This document shows positions 1-10,780 of a stretch of 64,000 nt of DNA, piece by piece (within the stretch, counting starts at the first letter, position 1; each line of letters opens with the position of its first letter). Below the pieces are notes generated by a model, which was given only the letters and a program-made list of their open reading frames with translations, was not told where the DNA came from and ran no database searches. The translations under genes were made by a program, and so were the position numbers. The stretch is from Galaxea fascicularis (lineage: Eukaryota > Cnidaria > Anthozoa > Scleractinia > Euphylliidae), in contig OX419345.1 of assembly GCA_948470475.1 (NCBI GenBank), positions 6,499,590 through 6,563,589 of the forward strand, read 5' to 3'.

Positions 1-792
1 TCGGCTGCTGGAATGTTTAACAAGCCTTGGGGGGTAGCAGTGAATGAGAAAAATGAGATTACAGTGACTGATACTTATAATCATAGGATACAGATATTTA
101 GCAGTGATGGACACCTTTTGAGATCTTTTGGCAGAGAAGGTTCATTGCAGGGAGAGTTTAGCTGGCCTGCTGGTATAGTTATCCATCATGATAACATTAT
201 AGTGGTGGATAATAGGAACCACCGCGTTCAACTCTTTACTGATCAAGGTGAGTATGTTGGTCAGTTTGGAGGAGAAGGAAGTCTTGATCACCGGTTGAAG
301 TATCCTTGTGGTTTGAGTATTGACAGTGATGGCAACATTATTGTTGCTGACAGAGGTAACAAATTAATCAAGATCTTTTCACCTGATGGTCAATTTGTGC
401 GTAAAATTGGCCCAGAAGGCTCTTTCATTAAGTCCATGCACTGTATCCAACATGGCGACTATCTTATAGTGTCAGACTGTGGTGGTCACTGTATACAAGT
501 TTTCAATAAAGAGGGAAAATTTCTTTATAAATTTGGAAAGAAGGGGAATGGAGATGGGGAGTTCAATGAGCCTTGGTGCCTGTCTGTAAGCAAAGCAGAT
601 CACCTGTTAGTTTGTGATTCAGAGAATCACAGAATGCAGGTGTTTGAACTGAGTGGAAAGTTCATCACAAAGTTTGGTACAAAAGGGAAAGGGGCAGCAG
701 AGTTTGAACGGCCATTCTCTACAGCAGTGCTTAGTGATGGCAGGATAGTTGTGTGTGACCTTGTTAACTGTCGCATTCAGATTTTTGAGTAG
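1..792 (+). CDS. TRIM-NHL protein, copy 1 (TRIM1), C-terminal part
   Basis: The window opens inside this reading frame, so only the last 263 codons are present, stop at 790-792. They encode six NHL repeats, each with the pattern P-x-G-[IVL] ... [IV]-x-D-x-x-N-x-x-[IV]-[QK]-[VIL]-F, i.e. one six-bladed beta-propeller. The reading frame continues to the window edge without an initiator, and the three other copies show that RING, B-box, coiled-coil and filamin parts should lie upstream. NHL propellers of TRIM2/3/71-type proteins bind RNA or protein partners on their upper face, and the RING end is an E3 ubiquitin ligase; that role is inferred from the family. No stop or frameshift is seen in this part. 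It differs from the other copies mainly at loop residues (for example D-T-Y-N in repeat 1, D-R-G-N in repeat 3). Confidence 0.9.
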   Translation, partial: SAAGMFNKPWGVAVNEKNEITVTDTYNHRIQIFSSDGHLLRSFGREGSLQGEFSWPAGIVIHHDNIIVVDNRNHRVQLFTDQGEYVGQFGGEGSLDHRLKYPCGLSIDSDGNIIVADRGNKLIKIFSPDGQFVRKIGPEGSFIKSMHCIQHGDYLIVSDCGGHCIQVFNKEGKFLYKFGKKGNGDGEFNEPWCLSVSKADHLLVCDSENHRMQVFELSGKFITKFGTKGKGAAEFERPFSTAVLSDGRIVVCDLVNCRIQIFE

Positions 793-2543
793 ACAGTTTG
801 TTACTCTTGTATCACGTCAATCAATAGTTCAGTTCTCACTGATTCGAATATCCACCAAATGTTTTGAGAATTATCTGTTTTGCCGATTTTTCTGTTGAAA
901 TTCAATATAATCCGCTCCGAGTGTTAGGATCTCTACTAAGCCAGGAATGAGATTTTATTTTAGATCAGTATAAATATATTGAGTGAGTTGTTGACTTATA
1001 ATTTTTAGTTTAAGAGTTTTCAGATATTTTTCAGGGAGCCTGTTGAGAGGTCACAATAATTGTAACTCAAACGTTAACCTGAAAGTGAAGGTGTTTACAG
1101 CTGTTTTGCTATCAGATTACATCTTGCCTTCATTATTCCCAAAATATATTATTCTTAACGTATCATTACTTGTATGATCTGGATTTTCTTATGTAGTCTT
1201 GATGATGTAACATTGATTAAGATGTTTTTCCTTGCGAACATCCGTTTGATATGAAAGCCTTTGGAATTGACCTTGCCTGGAAAATAACAGTTTAGATTGC
1301 TCGGAATTCCAAAATGGCCGTCTATAAGACCTGGAACACAGAACATTGCGGAACATCTCGGAACATCCCGGAACATTCCGAAACCTAAAAAGTTATGATA
1401 ATTATGACAAAAATGTATTAAATTAAATAAAAAAATTAACAAAAAAATATGGAAACACGGCAGGAAATAATAGGTAGTTCCCGCCTCCCACAGAAGATTT
1501 GACACTCTCCCCAGACCGCGTCCGACATGACAAAGCAAGACGACGGCCGTACGATCCAAGCATCAATTCTCACGGAAAAATAAGGAATGTGTCTATAAAA
1601 AAACCAAGATGGTGATGTTCCATTAAACCGAAAAATATACGACTGCAAACAGTCTACGTAAGTTACTGATTCTTTTGATATTGAAATTTATTGCGTCAAA
1701 GATCTGCGTATACACGATTTCCCATGGTTTAACTTGGCACATAGTTCAGTTCTTGTGTAAAGTAGTTCGGACAACTGGAGTACTGATGATTTATTAATTT
1801 GCCAGACGGAACTTGCTTGGTTTATGGAGAGTAAAGAAAACCGTTATTTTCTTCCACTCGAACCATCATTTATAACACATTGAACGACAAGTTATGGCAC
1901 TTTATAACCTGTAAACATGACCAACTACAGAAATTCGTAGATTCAGCCTTCCTGCGTTCAACACTAGCAACCTTAAAGAGGCATTTTGTAATCGGGAAAA
2001 ATACACTGAGCTGTATGTGAACAGACATAGTTCAGTGGCTCTCATAGATTCTCTTCTAAATCTAAGATTTCAATTATATGTTATATTTTTAACTGTAAAA
2101 TGGTTAAATTTCAGTAGTTTCAGCATTGCCATTTCATAATTATCAAAACTTTTTATGCTCTGGCATGTTCCGAATGTTCCGTGTTCCGGGTTTTATCGAC
2201 GGCCCGGGGCGGAAAAATAGTCTCTCTTACGGTAATTTCGTCGCAAAATACGTTTTACAGAATAAAAAGTTAAACCGATAGTGCCTATAATTAACAATAT
2301 TATTCTCGTTTTTGATCATTTTGTAGTTAATGCAGTGACATTGATGTTTACAAAAATAGAGAATAGAGAGAAGATATTTATTTGTCATGATAGTTTAGTT
2401 TTTTAGTTGGAATTCTAAGGAGTACTGTAACTGAATTTTACTCGTAAAGTAGCAGCTAAATATACAATGTAGGAATAGTCTAATTTAATTTGTAATGATC
2501 GATGAAAAGTGTTATTCGTCAGTTGTTTGATCATATAAATAAA
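793..2543 (+). other. TRIM1 3' untranslated/downstream region
   Basis: Homologous sequence follows all four TRIM copies, starting directly after the stop codon. A candidate poly(A) signal AATAAA at 2538-2543 is conserved in all copies (23586-23591, 30766-30771, 55987-55992), just before a conserved agctt-t/c-gggag block. In copy 1 the region is about 0.9 kb longer because of an insertion at about 1305-2210. No coding potential was recognised. Confidence 0.5.
1305..2210. mobile_element. Insertion with partial terminal inverted repeats (unit 1 only)
   Basis: Units 3 and 4 read straight through gctcgg-aaaaatag, whereas here about 906 bp sit between gctcgg (1299-1304) and ggaaaaatag (2211). The ends carry imperfect inverted repeats: ggccgtc-ataagacctggaacac near 1316-1340, and its complement near 2180-2205, both beside repeated cggaacat motifs. 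No transposase was seen, so this is best read as a non-autonomous element inserted after the unit duplicated. Confidence 0.55.
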
Positions 2544-2869
2544 GCTTTGGGAGATTGAAGTCTATTTTGTGGTAACTGACTGTTTGGGCCTTAGACCAGA
2601 TAGAACCGATGCCCTTGCGTTTTGCGGCATTGAGCTTTCGCTGAAACTTGTCGAAATCAGCAGCTAGAACTCATTCAATCAGTATAATCGATCGGTGATC
2701 AAGGTTTAATCCACCAACCTTTGGTCAGGAGATATTACTAACTTCAGCTGTGTTTGGGTTGTTTGGATTTGCGGCTTCCTGTGGCGGTGCCAACCGTTAG
2801 TCAATTGTGTTTTTCAAATAAAACGAGTTCAACAGAAATGCCGGAAGGTGGCCGGCGTGATTTCACACA

Positions 2870-3270
2870 AGTCAAGTCAATTTTTATTATGTACTTTTTA
2901 AAGGATGATTCAACATAAACAGAGCACAAGGAAAGAGAATACCAAACGAAAATAAGTAACAACAGGTCAGACAAAACAAAATTGTTGCTATCTGCACAGT
3001 GACCAAAGTAGCTGCAGCTTTCGTGTTGGTCATCCTCTGCAGACTTATGGCATCTTCTTACCGTGGCTTAACACTATTGTACAACTCCTAAGTCTAGATT
3101 CAGGGATCCAGTGATCAGGTTGCACAATATGCACCCTCCACGAACCCAGATGCTTTTGGTACCTGCCCTGCCCTGCGCTTGTGTACAGTGTGCTTACCAT
3201 GGACACACCGTTTAAAATGTCACCTGTATGTTACAGAAACAGCAACGAAAACTACATATTATTAGTATAA
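2870..3270. repeat. Repeat block shared by units 1, 3 and 4
   Basis: A block starting with gtcaagtcaa and an A/T-rich tract and ending with a short ccctg repeat (near 3165-3178) recurs at about 31100-31500 and 56330-57170. It is missing after TRIM2, where homology stops exactly at its left edge (23934). No ORF of note. Confidence 0.45.
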
Positions 3271-3273
3271 TTC

Positions 3274-3570
3274 TACTAGCGTTCTATCACGAATGCCGGT
3301 CTCTGACTGGCTATGCTACTCGTTATCTATTCTGTGATAAATAGTGAGCAGCGTTTGTCAACAAAATGGCGGCCGTCTCTTCTTTTTTTTCAAAGTGTCT
3401 GCGGGAAGAATTTAGATAATTTACTTGTTTAGTTTTGAACGACAAGTAGTTTATAATAAAACAATTAGATTATTCGTTCTCCATTTCTGTGCGCGATAGC
3501 TGATTCGGGCTGCGCCCTTATCAGCTATCACGCGATAGAAATCGAGAGCGAATAATCTAATCGTTACTTA
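3274..3570. mobile_element. MITE-like foldback element, copy 1
   Basis: The block begins near ctatcacgaatgccggtctc, contains aaaatggcggcc and ends in a near-palindrome (about 3468-3563) whose arms include attagattattcg and cgaataatctaat. A second copy lies at about 18760-19275. Units 3 and 4 lack it at the matching place (near 31510 and 57165), so it is an insertion in unit 1. No protein is encoded. Confidence 0.6.
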
Positions 3571-4059
3571 GATCAACCTGTCCTATGACAGGCTACTTAT
3601 AGCCGGCAAAATAATGCGAGTTCACGCGTAATGTGAGGCTGAAACATCTTAGAAGTGGTGGCTGGGAATATCTACGGAATAATTAAAAACACTGTATTAA
3701 GCATGCAAGTTCATTGAAACATGATTAGCGTCTTGATAAACTAGAAAACAATTTTAAGAAGCTTGATATTATTTTTTTATAGTATGGTAACTTATATTGA
3801 AAGACGAGCTTCATAAAAAAAAAATACTTTATCCGAAACAAGCTTTGACTTTTCAACACCTCCAGTTGTTAATGTGATACCTTTCTGACTTTACTAGGAA
3901 CATCAAACCCCTCCCCCACCCCAATTATGCCTGCGGTTTACCCCCACCAGCCTCAGAAACAATATTCAGGCTATCTTCTGAATCTGCGCGCGCACATACT
4001 CAGGAGGGACATCACCATGCCACGGGACTCAAAGAGCTCGCGCTTAATCGATCGCCAAT

Positions 4060-4204
4060 TTAAGCCTAGTGACGCAAGCTACGTTTTAAAACAGCGGTTT
4101 CCATAGTGTTCGCAAAACAAACCCCAGCAAGAGAAACCGTATAACCTGGCTTAGCAGATAGCGATCTTAAAAGCAGCGTTTGGTATTTATCATGGAGCTG
4201 CGAG
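4060..4204 (+). other. Gene B1 non-coding first exon (3' part)
   Basis: A conserved block ends in gagctgcgag followed by a consensus donor gtaagt at 4205. The same donor occurs at 32156 and 57807 in front of gene B copies 3 and 4. Spliced to the acceptor at 5418 it gives no long frame: in unit 1 an atgg start (4194) would run into a stop shortly after the splice, and units 3 and 4 have cacgg instead of catgg. It is therefore called 5' UTR; the 5' limit and promoter are not visible. Confidence 0.5.
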
Positions 4205-5418
4205 GTAAGTAATGCAGTTCGAGATAAGTATGCTTCATTTGACTCCTTTTCGGTCCTTTTCCCTTTTTGCATATAGCTCAAAGGAACTGCAACTAAAGTG
4301 GAAAATGTACACGATAACAACTAAAGCAACAGGATTGCTTGTGGGGTCGTGCATCTAACTAGGAGTTCAAAAACTTGACTGTTTACATTAATAATTACTT
4401 CAAGTCCGTTAGGTCCTTGCTTTACGTTTGAATCGAGGTTGCATGAAACTCTGTTTGTTTAATAAAAATGTCCTTTCTAACTCTGGCATCAAACGTCTTG
4501 AAATTGTCAGTATAGTAACTAGATGCAGTGTTTTAAACTGTACAGAGCCCCGATAATTGATCCAGTTTTTTACATAGTACGAGCAAAATCGTGGAGTTAC
4601 AATCTTGTTACCTCTTATTCACATTAAGTACTCTTGTGTGTAACCATGCTTAGTAGCGATAGTAGTGCCGGAGTTCTTCCACTAATTACATTAAAGAAAA
4701 CCTTTGTTAACGTCAGATTGTAGGTATGAAAAGTCGATCCCGGTAGGATGATTTTGCCCGGAAATAACCTGTTTTTCAACAGATTTAATTTCATGTCAAA
4801 ATTAAACTCTTTCTTCAATCTGTAATTTGTTTCCTCCATATGAGTTCATTATCTATGTTGCGACTCCCAGTAATCCCTGTCCCCAATGGTTATCCGAGCT
4901 TGGGTCCAATAGAGTAACATTTTTGTGGATTGAGGTGTCAGGGAGTACATGCATCGAATGCAGGCATTATCTGTATTGATCTTACGTTGGTTAATATTCG
5001 GCCAAAAAATTGCTAGAAGAACAAGAAATCTTAGCCGAGTTCCCATTTCGGTGCCCTCTTTTTTGAAAATTAAAAGTTTCATGTAAACTTTTGCAAAGGC
5101 ATGACAAGCTGACACCCGCCGACTTCAGCCTGCAGAAACGTGGTTTGGAGACTTAGACGGCTACTAGTCTGATCTTAATCCGTCTACTGTCACAGCGTTA
5201 GTTTGTTTTAATTGCATGGAGACAGACAGTTTAAATTTCGGCCAATATGCATGTATGGAAATTATTAATAGCTGTTTTGGTAAAAATTTATCTTCCCAAT
5301 CGAGCGAAGACTGAACAACTACTAATGCGAGCCTAGCCGGCAACTTTTCCACCAGTTCTTAGCACAATCTGTAAAGGCCAAATTACGGGACACTTCGTCA
5401 AATTTCTTTTTGTTGCAG
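4205..5418 (+). other. Gene B1 first intron
   Basis: The interval runs from gtaagt to a polypyrimidine tract and acceptor ttgttgcag. Short minus-strand ORFs in it are not conserved between units and are not annotated. Copies 3 and 4 have shorter versions (32156-32967 and 57807-58767). Confidence 0.5.
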
Positions 5419-5430
5419 ATTTTCCTTAGA

Positions 5431-7234
5431 ATGAGTCATTACCAGGACAACATCAACGCTCCTCACTTCCCCCCTGGGGTGCACATGTCCCATCTCAGTC
5501 TGACAAACACCACTTTGATTGGACAGGAAGTGCAGCAACGACTCTGGGACAAGTACTGGGGACAGCAGTACCTAGTCTCCCCTCCGCCATGTACGTGGCC
5601 TCATCCAGATGTGTATTTCCATGGTTACCCATACGGGATTTCAAATACTTTTCATTCGAGTTCAATTCCTAATGGTTTTGGACAGATACATCATTCTATA
5701 AATCACAGGTTTGGGGAGAGTAATAACAGTGTTAAGCATGGTCGGGTTGTTCAGCCATGTTTAGAGTCTTACTGTGAACAGAACGTTCAGGTGGAGGTGT
5801 TAGGGGAAGGAAACAGTTGGACGACAGACAAAGAAAAAACTAAAGGCAATCAGAAAAAAGAGGGAAACCCATTGATTCCCAAGGTAATCTATTTGAATTT
5901 GACAGGATGACTAAAACTTCTATTTGGCTGAATCGTCATATTCCGTGTATGTAAACATGCAGTTGACATCTCCCCGGTTTATGTTTACAAATACGTTTGT
6001 CTGATTTTGTATCATTTTCCTCACTTTTCCCGAGGCATTGTATATCCATCCCATCAGTATTTCTAGCAACGAATTAAGAAATAAACACTGAATTCAAGGT
6101 TAAGCTGCTGGAGTATCGAGTCCTCTTTATTTTCCCCTCGGGATGCGCAGCTATTGAATACTTTAAAAGACGACAAACGTCAAGCAGCATGATTAATTTT
6201 CAGCTCTCACTACTTCCTTGTAGATTGTAGACCCGGTTACAGATGAGCTTGACTGGGACAGTTTTAGTGCTCATCTAGCTGATGGAATTGTTGTCAGCAT
6301 ACTGGATAGCTTTGTTCTTAAACTACCTGTTCTAGATGTTGCAATGGTCCGTTCTGTGTTGGAAGAACTGAACAATTTACCTTCAGCAGCAGATCAAGTT
6401 GAAATAAGCACAGATAAAGAGCAGTATTTCCACGACGTTGTAGGCTCGAATCAAACGCAACTTGAACAATCCAGAGAGAAAACGTCTTCCCAGCCTGAAG
6501 GAAGAAAAGATAAAGGGCTCCAAGACGCAGCGGTCGAACAAAGTAATCAAACGGGAAAATCAATTGACAAGGTACTGGAACATGATTCATCTTTGGCTAT
6601 GGCAATCGGGAACAAAAAGCAACATTTCTTAGGTGAGAAATGGTTATTTGAAACATTACTATCTCAAAATGACCCGAGTACTCTGACTCAAAGCAAGGAA
6701 AAGCGACCATCAGCTGATGAAGCGTTTGGGCAAAATGAGTCATCTTTGGGAGACAATGATAAAGCAAAAGAAGTTCAAACAACCATCTCACAGACAATGA
6801 GACCCTCAGGTGTCTTGAGTACAACTGGACAGAAACCACAAGGAGACAAAAGCCCAAACCAACGATTAACAAGAGGAGCAAAATCAAACGGCAGAAATGA
6901 AAAGGGTACAGAACACGAGGAATACAGTTCTAATTTGCCAGTTACAAGTATATTAGACAAATTAAACTGCACTAAAGAGACGATACAAAAAGAAGAAAAT
7001 AGCACAGATGGAAGGGTTCCAAAAACAAGAAGATCAACCAGAGCGGGAAAGACTTCACACGAAAAGGAAGGCAGCTCCAATTTCACCCTGAAAAGTGTAA
7101 ACAAATCAAACGCACTTGGGTCGGCTATGAAGGATGAGGAAGGAAACTCGTCTGAAAAAAGACCCCGAACTCGCATCAGATCAAAAACAAGGGAAGGCTT
7201 GTGTAAAGATGAAAGCAGCAAACAAATCATGTGA
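5431..7234 (+). CDS. Orphan gene B, copy 1 (exons 5431-5883 and 6224-7234)
   Basis: I do not recognise this protein as a named family. Two coding exons join in phase 0: the first follows acceptor ttgcag (5418) and ends at a cccaag|gtaatc donor (5883); the second starts after ccttgtag (6223). Together they encode 487 residues. The N-terminal half (1-151) is rich in His, Tyr, Ser and Pro with a W-D-K-Y-W-G segment. Exon 2 opens with an acidic linker and an amphipathic stretch (about 162-200) containing HLADGIVVSILDSF, which resembles PKA RII-binding helices. The rest is Lys/Ser/Thr/Glu-rich, disorder-like, with basic clusters near the C terminus (RPRTRIRSK) that could be a nuclear signal. The start at 5431 is the first ATG after the acceptor and is shared by all copies. 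AATAAA lies at 7241-7246. Homologues are B3 and B4. Confidence 0.75.
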
Positions 7235-7895
7235 CCAACGAATAAAACTGGGCATAAATTAATTTAAAAATTTCATTAAAGAAACCTTATATTGCGAACT
7301 TTCCAATTTGCATCAGGTCCTTTTGTTGTTGTTACAGTTTTATCCTTTTTTTTTTCTTCAGTATCAGCAACGCCTTTTTCATGACGTCTAGCGTTTTCTA
7401 CATTTAGTGCTGTTTCATGTTGCTTTCGCAGAGCTCCCTTGTTATTGCAAGGTGTTTAGAGGCTACTTTATTTTCCATTAGCGGATTTTACCAACTCCTC
7501 GTAGTTATGAAAGGAATTTTGAGCCAAGGCAATATTCCACTTCATATGACACAGCTAAGATGCCAAGTTTAGAGTTGTTCACAAATATGAAATCTTCAAG
7601 TCAAATGAATTAACAGTAGTGGCTGAGTGACACTAAAATAATGATTACTGCAACTTAAAAAGTCTAAGAATGCCAAAGGTCTTCTTGGAAGTAAATATGA
7701 AATACGCAAATATGGACATTTGTAAGGAAAACGAAAAGTCACAGACAAGTACTCAAATTTCAATATGAAAAAACTGCGAAATAATGTGAGCTTCAAAATA
7801 ATTACGTCCGAGAACGTCGAAACGGCGTCGGCGTCAACAAGGAAAACGGGAAGGAATTACTGAGGGGAATGCACTATGATCTGCCTAAGTCTAAC
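7235..7895. other. B1-C1 convergent intergenic region
   Basis: This carries the B1 poly(A) signal (7241-7246) and sequence homologous to 34780-35380 and 60590-61200. In unit 1 the homology breaks near 7826 (gtcgg then cgtcaacaagg) and resumes at a position matching about 62360. The stretch that holds the terminal exon of gene C in units 3 and 4 is thus deleted here. Confidence 0.5.
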
Positions 7896-8439
7896 CTGCT
7901 ACAGGGTCTCTTCTAAGTCGACGCACTCTGCCTGATGTATGAGAACCTACAAAAGAAAACATTGCCGTTGTTTGTGATTAAACCTAGGGACAAAGGCGGC
8001 CCCAGCCCATCCCGGTGAGCCAAACATTTTTTTGACAAATTGATATTTCCTACTTACAAAAAGATTCAGAAACAAACCGAGACGCAATTCACTTAAAAAG
8101 TCTCTAACTGGCTGACACATTACTCAAACCACAGGGACTTACGTTAACAACCACCGTCCAATGTGGGAAAAATGTTGAGTGACAGCCCAAACCTTACCTC
8201 TTTGAGCTTGGCGACCTCCCCTTGTGTTGGACCAGGTGGCTGATGTGCCAGGCCTTTTTAACTGCACCACAGTTCCTTTAGATCGAGTTGGATCTGTGAA
8301 GGAAAAAAAAACCGAAACAGGTCAAACTCAAGTTCAACAGTTCTTAGAATAAACTGCAGTTACAAAAGAAAGAGCGCGCACCACGCCACTCTTTGAGAAA
8401 CACGTTTAAGGTAATTCTCTTGTTTTGCACTACGCATAT

Positions 8440-9060
8440 CCTACTTTATTGACTTCCCTGATCACTCTTGTAATTCACTTTGCCGTAGATGACTTGTTGC
8501 AAAGAATAAATAAGCGAAAATAGCAGGAAAAACCGCAAAACCCGTGCGTGTGGTCGACCATTTTATAATTCGCCCCAGTCCCTTAGCGGAAAATGGTCGA
8601 TTTGTCCCTTTGTCGTCCTTTTGCAAAGAAACGAGCACGGTGACCCCCATTTTTTGTTGGTGTTATTTACTCGTAATAGGTACACAAAAAACATATTTCA
8701 AAAAATCTGAGTGGTAGAAGTTATAGTATTTGTGAATAAATGACGTAAAACTCTACATCTGGAGCCTGGAGGAGTATGAGATAATGAGATAGTGGTCCAT
8801 TTTCTTACATTATTTGCAACATCGTTCATTTTGAAATCACTTCACTGAAAGATTATAACGCAAAAAGACGAATAGGCCCTAGGTTCCTAGGTTTCCGTAA
8901 TATTCATAGTTTTTCCTCTGAAATAACAATTTTTCCGGTCGTTCAGGTTCCAAACATTTTTCGCGCAACTCGGCAAAAAACATTTTGGATTAACGGGCAT
9001 GCAGGGCAAAAACAAGCACGGAGACCCCATCTTTTTATTGCATTTTTTCTATGTCCTATG
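8440..9060. repeat. Conserved intronic block in gene C (three copies)
   Basis: This intron segment between the 84-nt and 96-nt exons of gene C is nearly identical at 48735-49360 and 62970-63590. It holds a direct repeat of the motif agcacgg-gacccc-at-ttttt about 380 bp apart (near 8633 and 9017). A 62-codon minus-strand ORF (8462-8650) stays open in all three copies but has no splice support and no recognised similarity. Confidence 0.4.
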
Positions 9061-9357
9061 CATGGTAGTACATCCTTTTCAAAGGAATTACCTTAAAGTA
9101 ATTCGGAAAATGCCATATTGGGATTTGGAAGTCACAGAGTAAGTACAGCACAGAAGGGACCTTAAAACTGAGAATGAGTGCGTGAGCGAGTAGGAGTTCA
9201 CATAGTAACCTTCCCAGAATCCTCACTCGTCCTTATTGCCTAGCAGCAGATATAGATTACATGACGGGACGAGATTGATTTGACAAATGATAATCTAAAG
9301 CACGCGAACAAGCCTCGTAATTAATCTCGTACTCTAGTCATATCTTCAGACTTGTCT

Positions 9358-9560
9358 TTATATCATCGCACACGATCGTGGATCCTGCAGATCCCAGATC
9401 CCAAACAGTTCTGTGATCGTCTGCGAACATATGGAAACACACCTTGTTGGCGATCTCAGTAGATCGCAGAAGATACAACCATGTTCTATCCTCTGAGATC
9501 GTCTGCGATCAGATGCGATAATATGAAACCAAAGCTCCGCGATCTGCCAAACACACCCCA
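9358..9560. repeat. GATCG-rich repeat element
   Basis: A 200-bp block is filled with variants of gatcgtctgcgatc, and its two halves share tttc/ccatat next to cgcagacgatc. Copies lie at 49655-49855, 63860-64000 (running off the window) and, degraded, at 15180-15300, always in the same intron of gene C. A related sequence occurs at 15860-15935. It has the structure of a small non-autonomous element; no protein. Confidence 0.4.
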
Positions 9561-9587
9561 TAATACGCCGCTAAGCTGGAAGGTTAG

Positions 9588-9803
9588 ATGGATGTAACGC
9601 GAACTTCTTCCCAAACACACGCGACAAAGCGCAAACACGGCAGCGTTAGTGAAGAGAAATCCATGGAAGAAGCTGAACTGCAGGGGTGTCTAACTGTAAA
9701 AGATCTTAAGGATAACAGCAGAAAGGCAAACAGCTGGGTAAAAATTGTAAAGATAACTCCAGCAGATGCGAAGACAAAATTCCGTAATATCATATTTACC
9801 TGA
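9588..9803 (+). CDS. Small ORF, 71 codons, uncertain
   Basis: An ATG-initiated ORF rich in Lys and Glu lies directly right of the GATCG-rich repeat. The matching sequence at 49887-50075 has frame-breaking indels and that at 15300-15480 is heavily decayed, so the frame is not under visible constraint. It could be a relic exon of a mobile element or a chance ORF. I do not recognise a domain. Confidence 0.15.
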   Translation: MDVTRTSSQTHATKRKHGSVSEEKSMEEAELQGCLTVKDLKDNSRKANSWVKIVKITPADAKTKFRNIIFT

Positions 9804-10678
9804 ACGTGCAAAAGTTATTGTAGCGAATGAAAATGCAAACATCTGGATCAAATAGGGACCTCTTTAATCTTTGCCACGTACAATCTCACCATGTGATGAA
9901 ATTAAATAAATTGTTTCAATAACAAAGAGCCACTGGAAACATTATCTTACCTTGTTTGGTTTTAGCCGCAGCCCCAGTTCCCGTCGTTGTCGAGGGCTGA
10001 GATACAGACTGGGCACTAGTGCTAGAGGACTCTGCTGATAAAGGAAAACATTGGTTTGAACGCTGGTTGACTCATGGAACCTCAGTTATTAACTTTTATT
10101 TTTACTTCGTCTCAGTCAGCGCTATCGGAACCTAGAGAGAAAATCTGGGAGATCACGCATCTTTTTTTAAGGATGATCAGGCTTCCATTCATAAAAATAA
10201 TGTGGACGTCAAAACGTGATTAAAACATCAGTCAGGCTACTTGTCTGCGGCTCATGGTGTACTTCTCTGTTCGTACCAAGATTTGACGTCACCCGTGCGT
10301 TATCAGAATACAGGTGCATTGACAAATGGTGCGTATTTGTTAAATAGACTATACAAAATATCTCTGTATTAGGAGGTATCCTCCTCAGACGTAAAACTAT
10401 TCAATTTAATAGATCATATTACTTCCGCTCAAGTTGAACCAAAATCACATACCGTGTTTTGTTTAGAACATAATACACGACATCAAGCAACTAATGAGTT
10501 ACGTAAGCGTATCGCAGTTTTTGAAATGGCTTTTCGGGCCCAAAACGTTTACGGGATTTTCGAGAAATGGGCGTAGTTCTTTTCCGATGTCCCTGGCCGT
10601 ACAATGTCTCCTTTGTAGATTCTTGAGATTCAGTTAGCCCTTTCTCACTCAAAGATAAAATAAGCGATAAAATTTCCC

Positions 10679-10714
10679 GACGTTTCGGCGACTTCATGAC
10701 GCCATTATCAAGGG
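10679..10714 (-). ncRNA. Degenerate hammerhead-ribozyme-like motif
   Basis: Read on minus, the order is ttgataa, a stem tggcg/cgcc around tcatgaagt, then gaaac. This resembles the hammerhead core (CUGAUGA, stem II, GAAAC) that Penelope-like elements carry in their terminal repeats. The core is altered (TTGATAA instead of CTGATGA), so cleavage activity is doubtful. It lies just past the end of the endonuclease ORF, the expected place. Confidence 0.45.
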
Positions 10715-10780
10715 TAGAAGTGAGACTAAAATTAACGATGCGAGTTCAAGAGTTACAACTGATTTACATAGTGGAGGTGG

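Larger units (their letters stand above)
7896..10034 (-). pseudogene. RG-rich gene C, copy 1 (partial; last exon deleted)
   Basis: Three exons are supported on the minus strand by splice signals and by conservation in other units: 9951-10034 (84 nt, Ser/Thr/Gln-rich), 8198-8293 (96 nt, starting D-P-T-R-P-K-G and ending R-G-G-R-Q-A-Q-R) and 7896-7946 (51 nt, R-V-R-R-L-R-R). Each starts in phase 1, ends in phase 1 and is followed by a gtaag-type or gttaga donor. The terminal exon with the RG-rich tail, present in C2-C4, is absent because of the deletion at about 7826. Upstream exons would be expected above 10034 but are replaced by Penelope-like sequence. The function is unknown; Arg/Gly-rich tails often bind RNA or nucleic-acid complexes, which is inference only. 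Confidence 0.5.

Noticed and set aside
6775..7230. Minus-strand ORF of 151 codons opposite gene B exon 2
   Set aside because: It is the antisense of the low-complexity Lys/Ser/Glu tail; splice structure and copies support the plus gene.
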